From assembly GCA_048498035.1 (NCBI GenBank), contig JBEHYT010000004.1, forward strand, positions 62,001 to 126,000: a stretch of 64,000 nt of DNA, given 5' to 3'. The position numbers were made by a program, and so were the translations under genes. Numbering within the stretch: position 1 is the first letter of the stretch; each line of letters starts with the position of its first letter. Shown here piece by piece: positions 60,945 through 64,000 of the stretch. This DNA is from CADEDV01 sp048498035. GTDB taxonomy: Bacteria; Bacteroidota; Bacteroidia; Chitinophagales; Chitinophagaceae. The notes under the pieces were generated by a model, which was not told where the DNA came from, did not search any database, and saw nothing but the letters and a program-made list of their open reading frames with translations.

Positions 60945-62077
60945 TGGAATTACCCCTTGCGGGATTGGTAGTTGTTGACTTTAGCCAGTATTTATCAGGG
61001 CCTTCGGCTGCGTTGCGGCTTGCGGACCTTGGTGCGCGGGTGATAAAAATTGAACGTCCCGCTGTGGGTGATGCCGGTCGTAAACTGGCGATCAAAAATC
61101 TTTGGATCGGTGATAGTTCGCTGCTTTTTCACACCATTAACCGGAATAAGGAAAGCGTTGCCGCCGATCTTAAAAAAGCAGATGATCTTGAACTGGTCAA
61201 AAAAATAATTCGGCATGCCGATGTGTTGATTCATAATTTCAGACCCGGCGTTATGGAAAAAAACGGGCTGGATCATGAAGCCGCAAAGGCGATTAATCCC
61301 CAATTGATTTATGCAAGCATTTCAGGTTACGGAAAGGAAGGTCCATGGAAAGACAAGCCGGGCCAGGATTTGCTGCTACAATCCATTACGGGGCTTACTT
61401 ACACCACGGGAAACGCGGGTAATAATCCAGTGCCATTTGGCATTTCCGTGGCTGATATCCTGAGCGGAGCACAACTGGTGCAGGGCATACTGGCAGCGCT
61501 GATCCGCAGGCATAAAACCGGCAAAGGCGCGTTGGTAGAGATCAGCCTGATGGAATCTCTACTAGACCTGCAATTTGAATTGTTAACAACCTACTATGCC
61601 AACGGCAAACAACCACGCCGAAGCGAGATCAGCAACGGACAGCCATTATTAAGTGCACCCTACGGATTATATGCAACGGCAGATGGATATCTTGCGCTGG
61701 CGATGATGGATATTGGGCTGCTGGCTAATGCTACCGGATGTGAGCCATTGCTTCGGTTTTCAAGAGGTGACTTTTTTACGTCGAGAGATGAAATAAAATC
61801 CGTGATCGCATCGCATTTGTCAACACAAACAACTTCTTACTGGCTAAACCGTCTCCAGGAAGCGGGTTTATGGGCGATGGAAGTGCTGGACTGGGCGCAG
61901 ATGATGGAACAGGAATCCTATCATTGTTTGGAAATGGAACAAACGATACAGGCGGGAGATGGCCAGTTTGTAACAACACGCTGCCCGATCCGCTATAACG
62001 GAAAAAAATTATTTGCCCCACGGCCCGCACCAGCCGTAGGTGAACATACAACAAAAGTGATGGCCGATTTTAATTAA
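60941..62077 (+). CDS. CaiB/BaiF family (class III) CoA-transferase, copy 1
   Basis: A 378-residue enzyme that moves CoA between carboxylic acids. Family hallmarks are VVDFSQYLSGPSAALRLADL, GARVIKIERP, INRNKESVAADLKK, VLIHNFRPGVMEK and ISGYGKEGPW. The catalytic Asp lies in KPGQDLLLQSITGL (about residue 144). The start overlaps the preceding gene (ATGA), and it is 7 bases before a paralogue. Its acid substrate is not known. Confidence 0.93.
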   Translation: MMELPLAGLVVVDFSQYLSGPSAALRLADLGARVIKIERPAVGDAGRKLAIKNLWIGDSSLLFHTINRNKESVAADLKKADDLELVKKIIRHADVLIHNFRPGVMEKNGLDHEAAKAINPQLIYASISGYGKEGPWKDKPGQDLLLQSITGLTYTTGNAGNNPVPFGISVADILSGAQLVQGILAALIRRHKTGKGALVEISLMESLLDLQFELLTTYYANGKQPRRSEISNGQPLLSAPYGLYATADGYLALAMMDIGLLANATGCEPLLRFSRGDFFTSRDEIKSVIASHLSTQTTSYWLNRLQEAGLWAMEVLDWAQMMEQESYHCLEMEQTIQAGDGQFVTTRCPIRYNGKKLFAPRPAPAVGEHTTKVMADFN

Positions 62078-62084
62078 TGTGTCA

Positions 62085-63251
62085 ATGGAATTATTGAATG
62101 ATATTCTTGTCCTGGATTTCAGCCAGTTCCTGTCGGGACCATCGGCCAGTCTGCGACTGGCAGATATGGGCGCGCGTGTGATAAAAATTGAAAAACCGGG
62201 CACCGGTGATATTTGTCGCCAGTTGTATGTGTCCGATGTGATGGTGGAAGGTGAATCCACGATCTTTCATGCTATCAACCGCAACAAAGAGAGCTATGCC
62301 GCTGATCTAAAAAACCCGGACGACCTGGAGAAGATCAGGCAGTTGCTGCTGAAGGCAGATGTCATGTTGCACAATTTCCGGCCCGGCGTAATGGAGCGGC
62401 TTGGCCTGGATTATAACAGCGTAAAAAAAATAAACCCGGGTATAGTATATGGTGAAGTGAGTGGATATGGCCCAACCGGACCCTGGAAGGATCTGCCGGG
62501 ACAGGATCTGTTGTTACAGGCCGTATCTGGGTTGTCATGGTTAAGCAATAATAATGATGAAGGTCCAACACCAATGGGAGTTGCGGTTGTAGATATACTG
62601 GCCGGTACGCATCTTGGCCAGGGAGTATTGGCGGCGCTTTATCGCCGGGCGGTTGCCGGCACCGGTGCGCTGGTGCAGGTGAGTATGCTGGAAAGTATTC
62701 TCGATTTTCAATTTGAAGTATTGACCTGCTATTATAATGATGGCAACCAGTTGCCGGTAAGAGGCGCCGTCAACAGTGCTCATGCCTATATCGCTGCTCC
62801 TTATGGAATTTATAGAACGCAGGATAGTTATCTTGCATTAGCTATGACAGACATTCCGCGGCTGGCACAGTTACTTGGCTGTCGTGAACTGGAAATCTTT
62901 ACAGAAAGCAGGGACTGGTTTGTTCGCCGTGATGAGATCAAACAAATATTAGCGGCGCATTTGTTGTCGGGCACCACCACTCAATGGCTGAATGTGCTGG
63001 AAACAGCGGATGTATGGTGTGCGCCGGTATTGGATTACGACGGTTTGCGCGAAACAGAAGGTTATCGCGCGTTGAATATGGAATTGCTTGTAGAAACAAC
63101 AAACGGACTGCAGGTAAAAACGACGCGTTGCCCCCTTAGGATAGATGGACAGTTACTTACGTCACGAAGAGGAGCGCCGTTGCTGGGTGAGCATAATGAA
63201 CAGATAGAGCAGGAATTTCATCTTGTAAATGAACTGCAGGCACGCGGTTAG
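62085..63251 (+). CDS. CaiB/BaiF family (class III) CoA-transferase, copy 2
   Basis: A 388-residue paralogue of the preceding gene, similar over its whole length: VLDFSQFLSGPSASLRLADM, GARVIKIEKPGTGD, INRNKESYAADLKN and MLHNFRPGVMER. The catalytic Asp is in LPGQDLLLQAVSGL. ATG 62085 is preferred to GTG 62079. Tandem class III transferases may form a hetero-oligomer or act on different acids. An amidohydrolase gene follows 26 bases later. Confidence 0.93.
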   Translation: MELLNDILVLDFSQFLSGPSASLRLADMGARVIKIEKPGTGDICRQLYVSDVMVEGESTIFHAINRNKESYAADLKNPDDLEKIRQLLLKADVMLHNFRPGVMERLGLDYNSVKKINPGIVYGEVSGYGPTGPWKDLPGQDLLLQAVSGLSWLSNNNDEGPTPMGVAVVDILAGTHLGQGVLAALYRRAVAGTGALVQVSMLESILDFQFEVLTCYYNDGNQLPVRGAVNSAHAYIAAPYGIYRTQDSYLALAMTDIPRLAQLLGCRELEIFTESRDWFVRRDEIKQILAAHLLSGTTTQWLNVLETADVWCAPVLDYDGLRETEGYRALNMELLVETTNGLQVKTTRCPLRIDGQLLTSRRGAPLLGEHNEQIEQEFHLVNELQARG

Positions 63252-63277
63252 CTGGTGCCTGGACAATGTTTTGGCAG

Positions 63278-64000
63278 ATGATAGAGATTATCGATACGCA
63301 TGTACATATATGGAATCCGCAGCGGGTTCGTTATAACTGGCTGGATGCTGCCCCGGCTGTATTGAATAGGAACTGGGATCTTGCAGAACTTGAACCGGAG
63401 CGCAAGGCTGCCGGTGTTGTAGGTGGTGTGTTGGTACAGGCTGGGGGCAATGTTGCAGATACAGAACTGATGCTGGAAGCGGCACGGCATTCCAGTTGGA
63501 TTAAAGGCGTGGTGGGCTGGTTGCCACTTGAGCATCCTGATCAGGCGCAGCAAATGCTGGATCTTTATTTACAAGACCCATTGTTCAAAGGAGTGCGGCA
63601 CCAGATACACGATGAGGCAGATCCAAAATGGTTATTGCAACCTGGTGTGTTGGAAAGCCTTGCTTACCTGGCGGAAAAGAAAATTCCTTACGATGTAGTG
63701 GGCATTCATCCCGAACACCTGGAAACAGCGCTGGAGGTGGCTGTGCGGGTACCTGGTTTAAAGATGGTGCTTGATCATATGAACCAGCCACCCATCGCAT
63801 CGGGCGAACGATTTGGTTTGTGGGGTGAACTAATGAAAGCAGCGGCGGCGCACCAGCAGTTTTATGTGAAGATCTCTGGTCTTGGCACCACGTCGGGGCG
63901 TTTCTTTACATGGACGGCTGCCGATATTGAACCCTACCTGGGTTTTATTTTGGAACGATTTGGTGTTGCACGTTGTTTTTGTGGGGGTGACTGGCCTGTA
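63278..64000 (+). CDS. Amidohydrolase family protein (COG3618-like lactonase), cut by window end
   Basis: The frame is open from ATG 63278 to the window end (241 codons). It begins MIEIIDTHVHIWNPQRVRYN, the metal-binding HxH start of amidohydrolase_2/COG3618 TIM-barrel hydrolases, which include L-fuconolactonase and L-rhamnonolactonase. GVVGGVLVQAGG, GVVGWLPLEHPD, GVRHQIHDEAD and MVLDHMNQPPIA follow, and the metal-site end GGDWP is reached at the window edge. In this cluster it may open a lactone before the CoA-dependent steps; that is inference. Confidence 0.88.
   Translation, partial: MIEIIDTHVHIWNPQRVRYNWLDAAPAVLNRNWDLAELEPERKAAGVVGGVLVQAGGNVADTELMLEAARHSSWIKGVVGWLPLEHPDQAQQMLDLYLQDPLFKGVRHQIHDEADPKWLLQPGVLESLAYLAEKKIPYDVVGIHPEHLETALEVAVRVPGLKMVLDHMNQPPIASGERFGLWGELMKAAAAHQQFYVKISGLGTTSGRFFTWTAADIEPYLGFILERFGVARCFCGGDWPV

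Overview
The window looks like a chromosomal segment of a Bacteroidetes bacterium, most likely of the Chitinophagaceae. The evidence is a secreted protein with a type IX secretion C-terminal domain, TonB/CarboxypepD_reg-type outer-membrane receptors, a DUF3570/DUF4266/ApbE cluster, Bacteroidetes -7 promoter elements (TAnnTTTG) and weak ribosome sites. Species cannot be named from sequence alone. No rRNA, tRNA, CRISPR array, insertion sequence or integrase was seen.

Layout. 1-228: edge of a Xre/ParS antitoxin. 462-11565: an unusual accessory cluster with an Asp/Asn beta-hydroxylase-like enzyme, a HEAGH protein, three tandem phage-tail-collar (MdpB-like) proteins without other phage genes, a periplasmic-binding-fold protein without signal peptide, a formyltransferase, a large type IX secreted repeat protein, a Tat-like small protein, a PKHD-type dioxygenase, a sulfotransferase and a convergent APS kinase. 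I read it as a candidate undescribed system that makes and modifies fibre-like proteins. 11705-13228: a probable toxin-antitoxin-SecB chaperone (TAC) operon with a nested inverted-repeat operator. 13424-15862: outer-membrane barrel protein. 16412-22612: RND efflux operon. 22689-26388: hydrolase, Crp regulator, YoaK-like protein, VOC protein, universal stress protein. 26652-30194: siderophore-type TonB receptor plus PepSY protein.

30158-39059 is a respiratory/nitrosative-stress block: hemerythrin, small membrane protein, a receiver-Crp fusion regulator with its PAS histidine kinase, RIC/ScdA-like di-iron repair protein, a B-family (ba3-like) cytochrome oxidase with subunit 2A, SCO, cytochrome c and a formylglycine-generating-enzyme-like lipoprotein. 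Promoters in this block, and that of a VIT1/CCC1 transporter at 42.8 kb, share TGA-N6-TCA boxes in a fixed geometry (36.5 bp from the -7 element, repeated every 22 bp). This suggests one Crp/Fnr-type regulon. 39281-42133 is a thioredoxin-ApbE-DUF4266-DUF3570 operon.

43505-57433 is a potassium island: KdpE with a DUF4118 kinase, Kup, an NtrC-like regulator, kdpFABC with two extra tiny membrane proteins, a porin, an N-terminal-only KdpD, and a HAMP/PAS kinase. KdpD functions are therefore split over separate genes. 57560-64000 holds a Crp regulator, a possible structured RNA with terminator, a SRPBCC gene with a palindromic operator on its promoter, and a catabolic cluster (MaoC, solute-binding-like protein, two tandem CaiB/BaiF CoA-transferases, amidohydrolase cut by the window end).
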